Assembly: GCA_035222895.1 (NCBI GenBank)
Contig: JAVYIG010000604.1
Span: 434,001-498,000 of the forward strand
Direction of reading: 5' to 3'
DNA length: 64,000 bases
Source of the DNA: Strongylocentrotus droebachiensis
Taxonomy: Eukaryota > Echinodermata > Echinoidea > Camarodonta > Strongylocentrotidae
Made by a program: the position numbers and the translations under genes
The notes under the pieces: generated by a model
The model's database searches: none
Told to the model about the DNA's origin: nothing
Seen by the model: only the letters and a program-made list of their open reading frames with translations
Shown here: in pieces, positions 50,140-62,500 of the stretch
Layout of the letters: each line of letters begins with the position of its first letter
How positions within the stretch are numbered: position 1 is the first letter of the stretch

Positions 50140-51600
50140 AAATTAGGGGCACGTTTAATGATGAGAGGAAAAGGGGGCACTTATGGAAAGGGTTAAGACA
50201 CTTATTAGAAAAGAAAAAGAGCACGTGTCAAAGTACCAAGTCTAATTATCAGAGGTGAAAATGAAGCACTTCTTACACCTAAGAGGCATGCACCGTGGAT
50301 GAAGAGGAAATGGGCATTTGTCGACGGAAAAGAGGCACCCATCAGATTTTGATAGAGGCATTTATAAGAAGTGAAAAGGTGCATTTATGAAAAAAGGATA
50401 GGTTACTTATTAGTCGACGAAAAAGGAGCACATATCATTGTTAAAAGGGTAATTATCAGAGGTAAAAGGGGGCACTTATCGCATGCGAAAAGGGGCATTG
50501 GTCATACATGAAAATAGGCCCTTATGAGAATGAAAAAGGGGCACTAATGATAAAGGGAAATGTGCATTTGTTGAAAGAAAAGGGGCACCGATCAGATTTT
50601 AAAAGGGGCAGTTATCGGAGATGAAAGGGGGCTTTTATGAAAAGGGGGATGGGGCTCTTATCAAAAAGAAAAAGAGACATATGTTAAAATAAACGGGGCA
50701 CCTATCAAAGATGAAAAGGGGGTAATTATGAGAAGGGGAAGGGGCACTTATAAGAAGCAAAAAGAGCATGCATTAGGAAGGAGAAGGGGGACGTGTATAA
50801 ATAAAAGGGGCATTTATAAGCGGATGAAAAGAGCACTTATCAGGAGGGGAAGGGGCACTTGTGAAAGTAAAACGAGTATCTCTCAGAATTGAATAGGGTC
50901 ATTTACAAGAGATTAAAAGGAGTACTTATGAGAATGAAAAAGGAACCATTTTCATAGATGAAAAGGGGCATTTCTGAAAAGGGAAAGGGGCTCTTTTTTA
51001 AATGGGGGCACTTATCAAAGGAAAAGGGCACTTATTAAAAGGTAAGGGGGCACATGTGATACTATAAGGTGCGATTATTTAAGTTAAAAAGTGGTAGTTA
51101 TTAAAAGGAAAGGGGGCACGTGTGAAAATATAAGGTGCGCTTATAAATCCAAGTTAAAAAGTGGTAGTTACTAAAAAGGGGAAGAGGCACTTTTTACAAA
51201 GGAAAAGGGGAACCTGTCAAAGCAAAAGGGAAACCTCTCAGATTTGAATAGGGCAATTATCAGAGGTGAAGGAGGCGCTTATCAAAAGTGAAAAAGGGTG
51301 CTTCTCGTACCTGAAAAGAGGAACTAACTAAAGATAAAAGAGGCACTTATGAGAATGGAAAATAAAACACGTATTGCAAAAGAAAATGGGAACTTGTCTA
51401 AGGAAAAGGGGTACGTCTCAAAATAAAAGGGACACTTATCAGAGATGGAAAGGGGAAGATGCACTTTAAAAAATTAATAGGGGCACTTGACAAAGTAAAA
51501 GGGGGACTTTTCCTATGTAAAGGGGCACTTCTTACATAGTTAAAGGGGCACTTGTACGGTACTTGAAAAAGTGTGATGGCACTGTGCCCCCCCCCCCCCG
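50140..51600 (-). repeat. GTGCCCCTTTT-type degenerate array, copy 3 (reverse)
   Basis: About 1.45 kb of AAAAGGGGCACTTATCAGAG-like units, the reverse complement of the arrays at 14540 and 36060. It ends in a C run and GGGAGCGCCGCCTCTGCAG. It is the longest of the four copies. Confidence 0.88.
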
Positions 51601-51619
51601 GGAGCGCCGCCTCTGCAGT

Positions 51620-52470
51620 AAGCCCATTATGTTATCTCTCCCTCGTCAAAAGTATGTGTGTTGAGGGGGCAGGGGCTATTCATCAGTTTGGCATTGGCAA
51701 TACCTAACAATGTAAAATGGTAAAAAAAGGAAATAGGGGAAGAGAAAGCATGAAAAAGAGAGGGAGAAGTCTAAAAGCCTAGTCTGTAAGTAAAAACCTT
51801 GTTACAGGCCTGAGAACAAATGTAGCTTAAATTTTCATGGAACACTTGATTGTAATATGGAACATGTTTGTGTTTAAAATAACAATATTATTCTGCAAAG
51901 ATAAACTATTAATTTCTACCGTGGTACATAAAAGCATTAACTTTCTTTAATACATAACAAAGACTGTTTTTCCCTAAAAAGGTGCACCATGGTTTCACAA
52001 TTTAAACAAACACATCAACGTATTACTTGAGAAATGTCATCGCCATGGCCTTCGTCAAACCAGATATTAATGAAACATGTAAAATAACGATTAAAGAATT
52101 GGCTGTATCTGTATGAGTGTGATTTACATGACTGATTTTGATTCATATTTTCATCTACGTGTAGTTGAAGTATAGATACAGTGCTTAAACTAGAATACGT
52201 GGAGATGTGAGAAATCAAGTGGAAGCTAGTAAGCAACATAGATTTGGAGAGGAGGAAAGGGAGAAGTAATTGAAATCGAGAGATGACTCGCGAGATGGCC
52301 TTGCATTAGTTAAGGAATTGATGTTTTATAGAAAGTAGTCTTGAGAGGAGAAGAATAGTTTTTTTTTTAATGAGAAAAATGTGTAAGTATCAGAAAACTT
52401 GGATATAGAATGAATCATCAATAGTGATCTGTCAGTTTATGACAGGTTCAGTGACCCATTCAAAATTCTA
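51620..52470. other. Spacer, nothing recognised
   Basis: AT-rich DNA without motif-bearing frames on either strand. Confidence 0.55.
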
Positions 52471-52472
52471 TA

Positions 52473-52814
52473 TCAAGTGTCTCTCCAAGTTCCTCGGTCT
52501 TGAGCCAACCGTTTCATCGTTTCATACCCTGTTGCTCCACATTGTGTGATTACATCGTCTAGAAAGCCTTTACGAGGTCTTCCCCTCTTCTTCTTTCCAT
52601 GAATACGACCTCCTATGACTCTGAGCATCAAGCCCTCATCATGCCGCATTATGTGACCAAGCAATTTCTTCTGTCTCTCTCTAATCGTTTGAATCAGCAC
52701 CCGCCTTTCTTGAGCTCGATGCAACACCTCTAATTCATTCGAAACTCTGTCCCTCCAAGACACACCTAGTAATTTGCTCCAGCACCACATTTCGACCGCC
52801 TCCAATCGCTGCAT
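52473..52814 (-). pseudogene. RTE-type LINE C-terminal fragment
   Basis: The minus-strand frame encodes MQRLEAVEMWCWSKLLGVSW, LGHIMRHDEGL, GKKKRGRPRKGFLDDV and ends near TWRDT, the post-RT C-terminal region of RTE-like elements (compare FEMWCYRRLLQVSW in the decayed copy at 43240). Severely 5'-truncated. Confidence 0.88.
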
Positions 52815-52984
52815 GTCCTTTTAGTGAGTGAGAAAGTTATTAAATTATGAAAATCGACATCAATACATGTAATTAGATGGGGAATCTCCAACCGGTATTT
52901 TCGTGCGATGTCACACACTGCAATAATAACTTCCATTTGAATTGTGCAATTTGAATTCTTTAATTTGGTGTATACAACTTTTAC

Positions 52985-53260
52985 AGGTCAATCCATTTTA
53001 CTTTGAGAAGTGCCCCTTTTCTTTGCAAGAATTGCTCCTTTTATTTTGACACGTGCCACTTTCCCTTTCTAAATAAGTGCTCCTTCCCCATCTCATAAAT
53101 GCCCTTTTCATATCTGATAAATGCCCCTAATACAATTTAATAGGTAACCCTTTCCCATTGTCACAAGTGCCCTCATTCATCTCTGGTAAGTGCCCCTGTT
53201 CAGGAACGAAAAGTGGCCTTTTAACTTCTGATAAAAGGCCCTATTCAAATCTGATAGGTG
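52985..53260 (+). repeat. GTGCCCCTTTT-type degenerate array, copy 4
   Basis: Short version of the same array: AAGTGCCCCTTTTCTTTGCA, CATAAATGCCC and TCTGATAAATGCCCC units. Confidence 0.82.
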
Positions 53261-53779
53261 CCTGTTTTAATTATTAAAACCATACCTGATAATAAAATTA
53301 TAATCATGATAATGTAGGAGTACATACCAAATTACCAATGTCAGCAAAACGTATTTTGCCCCCCACCGAAAACTCTCCCCCCCCCAAAAAAAAAAAAAAA
53401 AACATGTTTTTTTTTCCTTCTAATCCGATACCAGTGATTCACAAATGTTGCTGAAATGACATGGTTTTTCCAATAATTTTTTTTCTTCAAATTCCCAAAA
53501 TTTTAGTCAGGGCAAGACATTTTGGTATTTTAAAAGCGTTCATGTCAGGTCGGCGGGGCTTGGGGGCTCGAGCCCCCCTCATTTTTTTGAAAAATATATT
53601 AAAGAGAAGAATAAAGAATGTTGATGTGCCAGTGTCACAATGGGTATCAAAATATGCTCATCTGACCATAATTAAATGCCTAAAACCCCTGAGCTTACGG
53701 GGGTTCCGCCCCGGCCCACCCAAGGGCCCTATCTAAATATGCTTATCTGCCTGTAATTTAATGCCTAAACAAGGGAAAC

Positions 53780-55206
53780 GCTCTCGGCGGTCTCGCCTGC
53801 ATAACGCAATTCAATATGATAAACCAGAACGTCAATGACGTACATTGTAGTGCTCATCCGCATCTCGCAACAACAAATATCGTGGTACACTTTTGAACTG
53901 GTCAAAAAATAAAAATGTGATGCCCTGGAAGGGACATAATTTCATTTCATTTGCATAAAGTACCATAAATAATCAATGGAGCAAAATCTCAAAATTCTGT
54001 GTAGAAGTTTAGTGTTCCAAATTTAGCTCTACCAGATAAGGCAAACCAAATCAAAATCGGTCAAGAAATGAGGGAGAAGAAGCAATTTTTGTTATTTTTG
54101 GAATAAATTTGCATAAATTACCATAATTAATTAATGGAGAACAATTTCGAAATTCTGTGTAGACCTTTAGTGTACCAAAGTTAGCTCTACGATATAAAGC
54201 AAACCAAATCAAAATCGGTCGAAATATGAAGGAGAAGAAGCATTTTTTGTGATTTTTAAATTATTTTTGGAATAAATTTGCATTATTATCATAATTAATC
54301 AATGGGAGTAAAATCTCAAAATTCTGTGTAGAAGTTTAGTGTTCCAAATTTAGCTCTACCAGATCAGGCAAACCAAATCAAAATCGGTCAAGAAATGAGG
54401 GAGAAGAAGCAATTTTTGTTATTTTTGGAAAAAATTTGCATAAATTACTATTATTAATTAATGGAGAACAATTTCAAAATTCGGTGTAGAAGTTTAGTGT
54501 ACCAAAATTAGCTCTACCAGATAAAGCAAACCAAATCAAAATCGGTCGAGAAATGAAGGAGAAGAAGCATTTTTTGTGATTTCAAATAAATTTGCATAAA
54601 TTAGCATAGATAATGAATTTCACGATTCTGTGTACAAGTTTTAAATCCCCTTCCTAGCCCTATCATATGAAACAATCAGAATCAAAATCGGTTGAAAAAT
54701 AACGAAGCATTTTGAAAATCTTGATGATGATGCCACAACATAGTCCAAGTCTGTTGACCTGAAATGACCTTTGACCTTGACTTTGTGATCTGAAATTCTA
54801 CTCACATGATTGGGGATACTTGATTACCCTATAGTCCAAGTTTCATTGACTCAGAACTTATACTTTAAAAATTATATCAAAAATTCAAAAACTTAACCTT
54901 AGGTTAAGTTTTCGATGATGATGCTACAACATAGTCCAAGTCTGTTGACCTGAAATGACCTTTGACCTTGACTTTGTGATCTGAAATTCTACTCACATGA
55001 TTGGGGATACTTGATTACCCTATAATCCAAGTTTCATTGACTAAGAACCTATACTTTAAAAATTATATCAAAAATTCAAAAACTTAACCTTAGGTTAAGT
55101 TTTTGATGTTGACGCCGTCGCCGCCGCCGCCGTCGCCGCCGCCGTCGCCGCCGCCGTCACCGGAAAAGCGGCGCCTATGTCTCGCTTTTTGCTACGCAGG
55201 CGAGAC
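53780..55206. mobile_element. Composite TIR element with tandem arrays and CCG run
   Basis: The ends GTCTCGCCTGC (53789) and GCAGGCGAGAC (55195-55205) are inverted. Inside, about five units of roughly 165 bases (AAATTCTGTGTAGAAGTTTA, AGCTCTACCAGATAA, AAATCAAAATCGGTCAAG) are followed by two units of about 185 bases (GACCTGAAATGACCTTTGAC, AATTCTACTCACATGATTGG). A CGCCGCCGCCGTCGCC run follows, then GCGGCGCCTATGTCTCGC. No protein is encoded. Confidence 0.85.
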
Positions 55207-55209
55207 AAA

Positions 55210-55945
55210 AACCCGAGCTTCCAGGGGCTCCCTTTTTGGTCTATATTAAAATAACCAATAAAAGAGGAGATTGAGCAAGACCTTATGGCTGGGATCTTTT
55301 AATTACTGTTAGTATTGCCAAAATGACATTTGTTACCTTGCAAACAGAAGTACATCTCACACAAATAATTAAGATAAATAAACCTTTAATGTACACTACT
55401 CTAAACAAGGGTTACACAAAGGGAAATAAATTGATTACAAACACAAATAATTAGAATAAATAACTTTTAATGAAAACTACTCTAAACAAGAGTTACAAAG
55501 AGGGAAATAAATTAATTACAAACATGAGGAAATTGAACATGAGATTGACACAATTCAATGATTAACATAGATCCTTAGCCATTTCTTGAGTCTGGGTATT
55601 CTTACTTCTGGAGACTGGAGTGTCCTGACAAAGACTTGTCCCACGCTTGGCCGCTGTCGCTGGATAGTCCAGCCTAATGGTTCCGTCCTGTCCCTCAGTT
55701 CCAGTTCAGATTCTTAATCCTAAATACCTACTTCTTGTTGGTGTTTTAAAAATGTACACCTATTCCAATTTGTCCAATGTGGAACCATGGGACCCGGAAT
55801 ATCAAGGTTCTCCTCTGCAACATCTAGGTTGTATTGACCGGGAGCTTATTACATGTCCGAAAACTGTGTTTCTGCTTGGAAAAGTCTGACCAGTGGATGC
55901 TTACATTTGTCCCCAATCATCCTTTTCCTTCACCTTTTATGGGCA
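55210..55945. other. Spacer, possible local duplication only
   Basis: A segment around 55365-55440 (ACACAAATAATTAAGATAAA, CTACTCTAAACAAG, GGGAAATAAATTGATTAC) is repeated at 55440-55520. No gene recognised. Confidence 0.6.
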
Positions 55946-55952
55946 TAGTAGA

Positions 55953-56296
55953 AGTGTCGTAGTCGAGTGGTTTAAGCACTTGACTCGAAATTTGAAGTTC
56001 GTGGTTCGATCCCAGACACAGCACTAATGTCCCTTGGCAAGACATTCATCTACATTTGCCACTCTCTACCCAGGTGTTAAATGGGTACCCACTAGGATGC
56101 AAAATATAATGTGGTTGGATGAGCAAGTGGCGCTTGATAAATGGCGACTGGCCGGAATGCTCCCCAGGGAGTTGAGAATGTGCATACATTGTGTGTGGGT
56201 AAGCCTGAATCCGATGACCGGGGTAATAATATGTACTGTGCTGAGAAACAAAGTATTAGACGCAATATAAATGTGAACTATTATTATTATTATAAG
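55953..56296 (+). mobile_element. tRNA-derived SINE 1
   Basis: The head resembles tRNA-Ser(CGA), with an A box TAGTCGAGTGG (55960-55970), anticodon-loop ACTCGAAA and B box GGTTCGATCCC (56003-56013). A tRNA-unrelated body follows, with CCTTGGCAAGACATTCATC and GGTGTTAAATGGGTACCC, then a short ATT-repeat tail (56278-56295). The acceptor stem is not complementary, so it is not a working tRNA gene. A 78-codon frame over the body is spurious. Confidence 0.85.
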
Positions 56297-56299
56297 GCG

Positions 56300-58120
56300 C
56301 TTCCTTTTCAGTGGTAATCCAAAGAACTCATACTCACACTCGGACTCGGACTACTGTGGCATTTGACCAGCATCATACTTTTCATTGTTTATTGGAATTT
56401 GTTAATTTCCTTGCAATGAGAGTTTATCAATGTACTGGAAATTTGCAACTCTTCAGAAGACACCAGTTTAAACACCATATATAACATAATACAATTGCGA
56501 CACAACCCTGGTAACAAAGAACATACATAAATGTATGACATAACAAAATATGTAATTGTGATAAACCTGAATACACATAAGTTACATCATCTCTCTTTGA
56601 TATGAAATATGGATACAATATCAATAGTGTCTTAACAGGATCGTTTAACAATGGTAAATCTGAGATACACGGCCCTACGTGTTATCAATGTCTGTGGTAT
56701 GGTGTAATAATGAAGCCCTAAAAAAAATCCCGCTTCAAAATGATCAAGAAGTGCCTCAAAAAAGTAAAAATCTTTGAGTGACCGGTTTTACCATACTCGT
56801 TTTCCCCAGTAGACTGTAGTGTTATGAAAACCGTCCGGCGAACGGTTTTGAAAGTTCGTAATTCCAATCATAAATATCTTGATAATCAGACAGGCGATCG
56901 GCTTGTGAAAGTCATGGGGCTCCTGACTGACCTAAAGCTTTATAATTATCATTGCAACATAAGCTAAATCCAGAATTTTGTTTAAGAATCTGAGACAAAG
57001 TTACCGGATCCCTTTAACATAGCATACCGCAAGTCTTATTCTCTTCACACCATGATGTAGTCGTTGCTAGGTGGAACAACCTTTGACAAGATTCAGAAGA
57101 TGTCAATTACAGCTTTTGTCAAGGAGATATGCATCACATTAAAATAGTGTATTCACTGTTAGAGTAATCCTCTTGATCTTATAAGTCAGGTGTCAACATT
57201 CTCCAACCCTTCAGGACATATCTACAAGAAGTAAATGTCAAAATGATTACTCTCTTGTAGAGGAGAAGGCACTTACGACTCTTCTTTGAAGCTTATCTCT
57301 TTAAAATTACTCTCTCTACAACCGTCTAACAACTCTGCCCCCTACATGCTATCGCTATTGGATTGTTTTCATCTCACTTTTTTCACATTGTACATGCTTT
57401 TTAGCACCTTTTCAAACACATCGATCTGTTAAATTTATATCCTATCCACCAACATTACTATTGTAAATTGCATATAGATTTGCATTCAAATATACTACTT
57501 TTACTTCCTTTGAAAAATATATGCTGTTCAAAATATACAAAAGTTAAAAACAGTACTTAATATATACATAGTAAAAATGAGTTATTCCAGCTTCAAGACT
57601 TCAACTAAGCCATGGAGTACTTACTCCCATAAATAATACAATGCTAATACATGAATCAAATTTTCTTTTTAAAAGTGACTACCGATAAGATGATTTCAAT
57701 TAAATTTTACTTGGGTAAAGATAAAACTAAGAAAAATGGGGAATATAATATATCATCCTTCATGATTATCATTAATAAGTATTCCTTTCAGTGATATAAA
57801 ACCCCATTTTATACTTGACATGAAAACCAACAACATAATCTCCATGCATTATCTGAAGTAGGAACCAACATGTTGGAACAAAAATAGTGAGTTGATAAAA
57901 TTGGCAAAAAATTGGCCTAGTACTGAAACTGTTTGATGTATTCATATAAGGAAAATATACTTAACACATTACTTTATGGTTTAATATGAACATCTGAAAA
58001 GAACAATGGTGATTTTGATTTGACTGAAAACACAATAAGCGAATACTACATATCTTATTATCCTACAGTAGATACATAACAGACTGATCTGTAGCTTAAT
58101 CTACACCCAATAGCAAATCG
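56300..58120. other. AT-rich spacer, no gene seen
   Basis: No motif-bearing frame or transposon end was recognised. Because it lies downstream of POMT1 on the minus strand, part may be 3' untranslated sequence, but nothing in the sequence decides this. Confidence 0.5.
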
Positions 58121-58124
58121 AGTG

Positions 58125-58310
58125 AGGTGCTATGGCTCAGTGCTGGTCTCTTAACTGAGAAGTCCTGGGTTCAAGACAAATTCAAGGCACTAGTGCCCTT
58201 TGGCATTACCAAGTAGATGGGTCTTGAAGCCGTCTGTCCCCTAGTTGCTTACTTACAAGCATACACATGCTTTCTTAGCAGCACAACTAATCTACACAAC
58301 AAACAAACAA
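58125..58310 (+). mobile_element. tRNA-derived SINE 2
   Basis: The head is tRNA-Lys-like: TATGGCTCAGTGCTGG as A-box region, GTCTCTTAACTGAGAA as anticodon arm with CTT, and GGGTTCAAGACAA as a decayed B box. The body contains GCACTAGTGCCCTTTGGCAT. It ends in ACAAACAAACAAAC repeats near 58295-58316. Different family from the SINE at 55953. Confidence 0.75.
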
Positions 58311-58890
58311 ACAAACTGTTACATATTCTGCAGATTCAGAAGACAAAGATACTCAATATAATTGTATAAGATGATAAATGGCCCTAAAACAACATTAGTG
58401 CCGAGTCAAGTTGCCAGTTTACATAATATACACAATGAAAGACTGTTGGCATCATATAAATATACATCTTTAAAATGAAATAAAACAGAGACAAAGTCTA
58501 GCAGTCGAATACAATTACAATCCATAATGTTACCACCTAGACACCTAACCTCAGGCCAACTGCAAACTCTCTTCAATCCACCTTAAACGATCCTTTCACC
58601 TAATCTTTTAAATTAGTTCATCACTATTATCAATTGAGTTCCATGCCTTACTGCACATACCAGAAAAACAGGTCATAAGCACATTTTACTTGATGATAAG
58701 CATGTCTGCAGTCTTATTGGTCTATCATTCAATCATCGCTTAAAAATAATCTATAATTTGAGTTGTTAGTTAGCTTGATCTCGCCCTCAAGCAAACACTT
58801 AATCTCTTGCACAGAAAACCGAAAAGCTCTCCATCTACCTTATCTACTCCAACCCTCACCCATCTCATGCAATCCTCTTCCAATCCACTA

Positions 58891-59039
58891 GGGGGGCGTT
58901 TCACAAAACTTGTCATCAGTGACAAATGACAGTTTTTGTTATAAACTACTGAAATCCTTGCTTCTGATTGGTTATCAACAGATTTGTCACTGATTTTTGT
59001 CATTTGTCATTGAAAATAAGGCTTTGTGAAACGGGCCCC
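58891..59039. mobile_element. MITE with GTTTCACAAA ends
   Basis: GGGGGGCGTTTCACAAAACT at the left and GGCTTTGTGAAACGGGCCCC at the right are inverted. Sub-terminal TTGTCATCAGTGACAAATGA is also mirrored (ATTTTTGTCATTTGTCATTG). About 149 bases, non-coding. Confidence 0.88.
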
Positions 59040-59249
59040 AGTACTACAGTTGAACCTCATTATTTCTACACACAGCTTTTACTCAAGGATATTAAATGAA
59101 TACACTGAAATATAACCCTATCAGGGCTCAGAGACAAAACTATTCAAATACGGTAAGTGGGATCTGCAAAATGACATTGTTATAATGAGATTGAATGAAA
59201 TTGACAAGACAGTGTTCATCAGAGACTTTATCTCTCTCCCAACCCTAAT

Positions 59250-59368
59250 CTTATGCGATCATCTCATGCAGTCATCTTATGCAATCATCTTATGCGATCA
59301 TCTTATGCGATCATCTTATGCGATCATCTTATGCGATCATCTTATGCGATCATCTTATGCAATCATCT
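59250..59368 (+). repeat. 13-bp minisatellite overlapping the POMT1 stop
   Basis: About nine copies of ATCATCTTATGCG with occasional CTCATGCAG or TTATGCA variants. On the minus strand each unit contains TAAGATGAT. The unit nearest the POMT1 exon supplies the last codons and the TAA. Confidence 0.92.
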
Positions 59369-59538
59369 TTCCTTGCACAAGGAACCCCCAGCTCTCCATC
59401 CATCGCAGAGATTCCACCTCCTCTTCGGTGAAGTCCTTGTTTCCATAACACATCGGCAAGAAGCTGTGGAAGACTAGAAAGATGGATGTCAGCCAAACAA
59501 CCAGAAGGCTGGTGAAGAGACTACGCTGAGCAGAAGTC
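59355..59538 (-). CDS. POMT1: POMT1 terminal exon
   Basis: A 184-base exon starting in phase 2 (acceptor ATGTAG). It encodes SLFTSLLVVWLTSIFLVFHS, a CYGNKDFTEEEVESLRWMES stretch, then WGFLVQGKMIA and TAA at the complement of 59355-59357. The final five residues and the stop are read from the start of the 13-bp minisatellite. Confidence 0.9.
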
Positions 59539-62500
59539 CTACATGTACCATGAAAGATGGAATTAAAGAACTTTCTGAATTTTCACAAACATGTTTTTAA
59601 TTTCGCTCGAATATAAGGAACGATAACATAAGCACAAGATCTAAATATCTTGAAATACTAGCCCCTCATAAGAGACATATTACATTTACTCAATGGTTAA
59701 ACTGCAATCACCTGGACAATCAACCACCCCCCCCTGAATTATTATCAGGGTACACTTTCCCTTTAATAAACAGGGGGGGGGGGGGGGAGTAGAGGTACTT
59801 TTTGAGAGGGGAGTAATTGTCCTCGGGGTGGTTGTCCTTTTTTGGGGGGGAGGGGGTAATTGTCATAGGGGGAAATTTCAGGGGTGGGGGTAATTGTCCA
59901 TGAGGATAATTTTCAGGGAGGTGTGTGTGTGTGTAATTGGGTTTTTACAGACGTGTATCAATCAGATATGATTATTAACGTCTGGGGACCGACCTTTAAA
60001 CGTCACCATCCGAAAGACGTGACTCAGTTTCAAGCGTCCTCGGCTGAATCAGTATGTAACTTCCACTTTTAAGCTGGATTAGGCAATTGTCCTTGGGGGT
60101 GCTTGTCCTTGGGGGGCAATTTTCTTTGCGGTAATTTCCCCCCCGGGTGGTGACTGTCCAGGGGGTAAATCCTTTGATTTTAATATAGAGGGTGGAACTG
60201 TCACTTAAATTCAGCCTGGTTTACCTAGGCCTGCTTCTATAAATTTGGGTCAGATTTGAATGATGGCGGACTTACTGCAAGACATGGAAGTAAACTATCT
60301 CTATTGTAGCAGCCAAAAGTAGGATCTTTGAGAGAAAGGCTGGCAGGTAGTGGTGTAGAAAGAGGGTACGCTCCATCATAAAGTATGGAAGATAGTTGAC
60401 AAACCATGACATGAAAAGGGCGCCAGTCATGAAAAGACGAATCCATTCATCTGAAATGGAAACATGAAGTGGTTGAAAGAAAGTTTAGAGATGATATCGC
60501 TTGGTAGATACAGAGATAGACTTGGAAACAATGTTTCCCGTTTATGAGCCAAGTCAATGCCCTACACACTGGCGGATAATCTTGGGGGGGGGGGGGCACA
60601 AGTTACATTAATTACACAACAACAAAAGATTTTACCCCCCTTATCAATTCTTGTTGAACTGAAAGCTCCTAAGATAAATGAGATATTTTTTTGTCCTTGC
60701 TATTCATATATCTTTTTTTCGTTGTGCCCCCCTTACAAAATCCTAGATATGCCTCTGGCACTAGTGACTTTGGACATGGAATCAAAATTACAAGTTCTTA
60801 CAGATTGAATGCTGTAGGTCTTGTGAAAGTTTAGAAGCACATCCAGGTTTTTTAAGACTCAAGAGATAGTTGGAGCTATGTTTTGCAGCAGGACATTAAT
60901 CTACATTTGTCTCTCTCGAGAACACATTATAAACACATTTGCATGCATCATTTGTATATTAAAGCCGCACTGTCCTACTTGTAGCTACTTGCTACCTCTA
61001 TATAGAAAACTTCCCTAATCGGTGCATGTTGGTCCCCCATGATCCTCTTTTTCTTATGTTAGTTGAGAGCTGAGTTGATGAGATAGCCACCTGTCAGTGA
61101 CCTGGCTGGGTGGTCCAATCCCTTCTGGCCCAGTAGTGTTGACGGTCTTTAAGATAGCATTATTCATAAACAGAGTACATTACATACATACATGTAGGTA
61201 GTAAGTGGGGTGTAAAATAAAACCTACCTTTTGTGAGATCATTGCAAGCTCTCTGATGTCGTATGATGTAGATGACCATGACGACCAGATAAACAACAAT
61301 CCCTAGATTAGCTGACCACCATGTGATCACGTTACCAAGGAGATGAATCTGAGCCTGATATTGAAAGGAATTTAAACAGAATAATGATTAAAATGAGTGG
61401 AGTAAAGAGAAGGTTGAGTTCTACAATGAATGAAAAAGAATTGGGTCTGCTTTCTCATTCTCTCTCTGAAAAATATCATAGTAGAAATGCGCCTGAAAAA
61501 GGAGTGCTTTTCAAATATGACCATTTTCACAATATGACAAGAAATGGCTGAACATTTTGGATCAACCTTCGTTGCCACATGTGTGTGTAATCCTATATAC
61601 CCAGTTCTGTTTGCAATGCACGTGCAATTGTGCAAGACAGAGTCAATTTCTTTTCAAATTGATCATTTCAAAAACTCACAAGATACATGTACATCAATGC
61701 TATATGCTATATCAATCATTACTAATTGCTTCCAGACAGTTTCTTTAATAATGTAATCACATAACCAGTACTCAACTTGATTATTTAACCCAAAAGATAA
61801 TAGTTTTGGTAGTCTCACCATCAAGGAGGGGAGGATGCCTCCATCCCCTTCCCCCTCCTCCACCCCCTCCACATCCCTGCTATCACATAATCTTAACAAA
61901 TGTTAATATTCACAAAATATTGTGTGATCAAAGAGTTTGTGGAAAATGAATAACATAGGCAGATCTATGTTCAACAAAAGACTTAAGTCAAATCACAGAG
62001 TAACATGGCTCTGCATATATGGGATATGAAACCATACATACAATTCCACAAATAATGTAACAGGTATATTGCTTGCTAAACGCCAGAAGAGAGTTCATCT
62101 ACAGCTTATGCTCTGCTTTTCAGACCCTTTTACTGAACGGTCATACGTTTTGTGCTGCACAAACATTCAATCAGTTTAATTTTGGCCATTACAAGTAGTG
62201 CGTTATTGATGTAGACAAATGTTCATGTACCTGTTACAGCTCATTTTATGTAATTTTGTATGTTATTACCAAATAGTGTCTGACAGTGAAGTCGAGAAGG
62301 TAAACCGGTTCCCTTGCATAATTTGAATACTAGGACACTGCTAATGTTTAAATTTCACAGATAGGACAAACATGACATATTCATAATTCCTGCAAAGTTC
62401 TACAGAATTTGATGTTGGCTGCAAAAGGGACATAGTATCTTTAACAGATGATATAAGATTTACATTTGTGGTTGTCTTCATCCAGTATGCAATACCGCGT

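Noticed and set aside
55953..56025. Possible tRNA-Ser gene
   Set aside because: A and B boxes are good but the acceptor stem does not pair, there is no serine-type variable arm, and a SINE body and ATT tail follow.
56034..56270. 78-codon frame with a start codon
   Set aside because: Lies wholly in the body of a tRNA-derived SINE.
58770..59003. Possible duplicate of the POMT1 terminal exon
   Set aside because: A short GATGGAGAGCT...TGTGCAAGA resemblance to the true exon exists on the minus strand, but the order of shared words is not preserved and the frame lacks the conserved motifs.
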